Of a DNA stretch of 64,000 nt, positions 63,766-64,000 are shown one piece after another. The stretch comes from Cyanoderma ruficeps (lineage: Eukaryota; Chordata; Aves; Passeriformes; Timaliidae). The stretch covers positions 821,187 to 885,186 of the forward strand of contig VZDJ01000014.1 in assembly GCA_008694505.1 (NCBI GenBank), given 5' to 3'. Position 1 is the first letter of the stretch. The number at the start of each line of letters is the position of its first letter. A program made the translations under genes and the position numbers. The notes under the pieces are model-generated. The model saw only the letters and a list, made by a program, of their open reading frames with translations, was not told the DNA's origin and searched no databases.

Positions 63766-64000
63766 CCCAGGGCAGCCCCAGTCCCTGTCCCCAGGGGTCC
63801 CCGGTGTCCCTGCAGGATCCCCGAGGGGTCAGGGGAGGGGAGCTGGGGCACAGCAACACTAAAACACCCCGAGAACACTAAGGCAGCCCTGCAGGGCAGG
63901 TGCTGAGCCCTGCCCGGGGCCTGGAGCCAGCCCTGCCCATCCTGGAGGGACAGTGGGGATGTCCCCTGCCTGCCTGGCCCCCTCCCCACAGGGCTCAGCC

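Larger units (their letters stand above)
63157..64000 (+). other. SH3GL1 3' UTR and downstream repetitive flank
   Basis: After the stop codon comes GC-rich UTR with an N at 63297 in a T-rich run, then a hexamer repeat and a longer repeat. No AATAAA or ATTAAA is visible before the window ends, so the transcript end is not placed. Human synteny would put MPND next; no exon of it is recognisable here. Confidence 0.5.

Noticed and set aside
63157..64000. Start of MPND, expected from human synteny
   Set aside because: No exon, motif or splice pattern of MPND could be recognised before the window ends.

Overview
The window is vertebrate, almost certainly avian, nuclear DNA. Its genes are split by GT-AG introns. 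GC-rich CpG-island promoters, very many minisatellites and numerous short CR1-type LINE 3' ends point to a gene-dense bird microchromosome. The gene order matches human 19p13.3 (PLIN5, PLIN4/PLIN3-type, HDGFL2, UBXN6, CHAF1A, SH3GL1) in inverted orientation; I recall this block lying on chicken chromosome 28. Gene names come from recognising the spliced proteins by eye, not from a database search.

Layout. 1-1.9 kb: GC-rich repetitive flank and a likely promoter. 1.95-4.48 kb (+): a perilipin in the PLIN5 position. 6.13-8.39 kb (+): a second, PLIN3-like perilipin with 11-residue repeats. 9.78-18.89 kb (-): HDGFL2, with a PWWP and an integrase-binding domain. 19.16-19.34 kb: a 185-base assembly gap. 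21.13-25.04 kb (+): UBXN6, a p97/VCP cofactor. 26.31-39.39 kb (-): CHAF1A, the large CAF-1 subunit. 41.0-63.16 kb (+): SH3GL1 (endophilin A2), whose first intron alone is about 15 kb. Orientation alternates after the tandem perilipins: PLIN3-like/HDGFL2 and UBXN6/CHAF1A converge, while HDGFL2/UBXN6 and CHAF1A/SH3GL1 diverge.

Exon boundaries were placed by hand from splice sites, codon phase and family knowledge; each assembled CDS closes in frame (about 460, 471, 639, 438, 895 and 367 residues). Two coding loci are damaged by single-N assembly joints: HDGFL2 exon 2 carries a 17-base artefact, and the CHAF1A acceptor at 32419 probably hides a few conserved codons.

Functionally this is a conserved neighbourhood rather than an operon: lipid-droplet coat proteins, chromatin readers and assembly factors, a segregase adaptor and a membrane-curving endocytic protein. 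I saw no RNA gene, CRISPR array, intact transposon or novel multi-gene system. The most interesting signals are the evolution of the perilipin pair (gene conversion, an in-frame minisatellite beside a splice acceptor, loss of the 11-mer array), unusual splicing and polyadenylation in UBXN6, a compact divergent promoter between CHAF1A and SH3GL1, and AT-rich islands inside long introns that may be regulatory.
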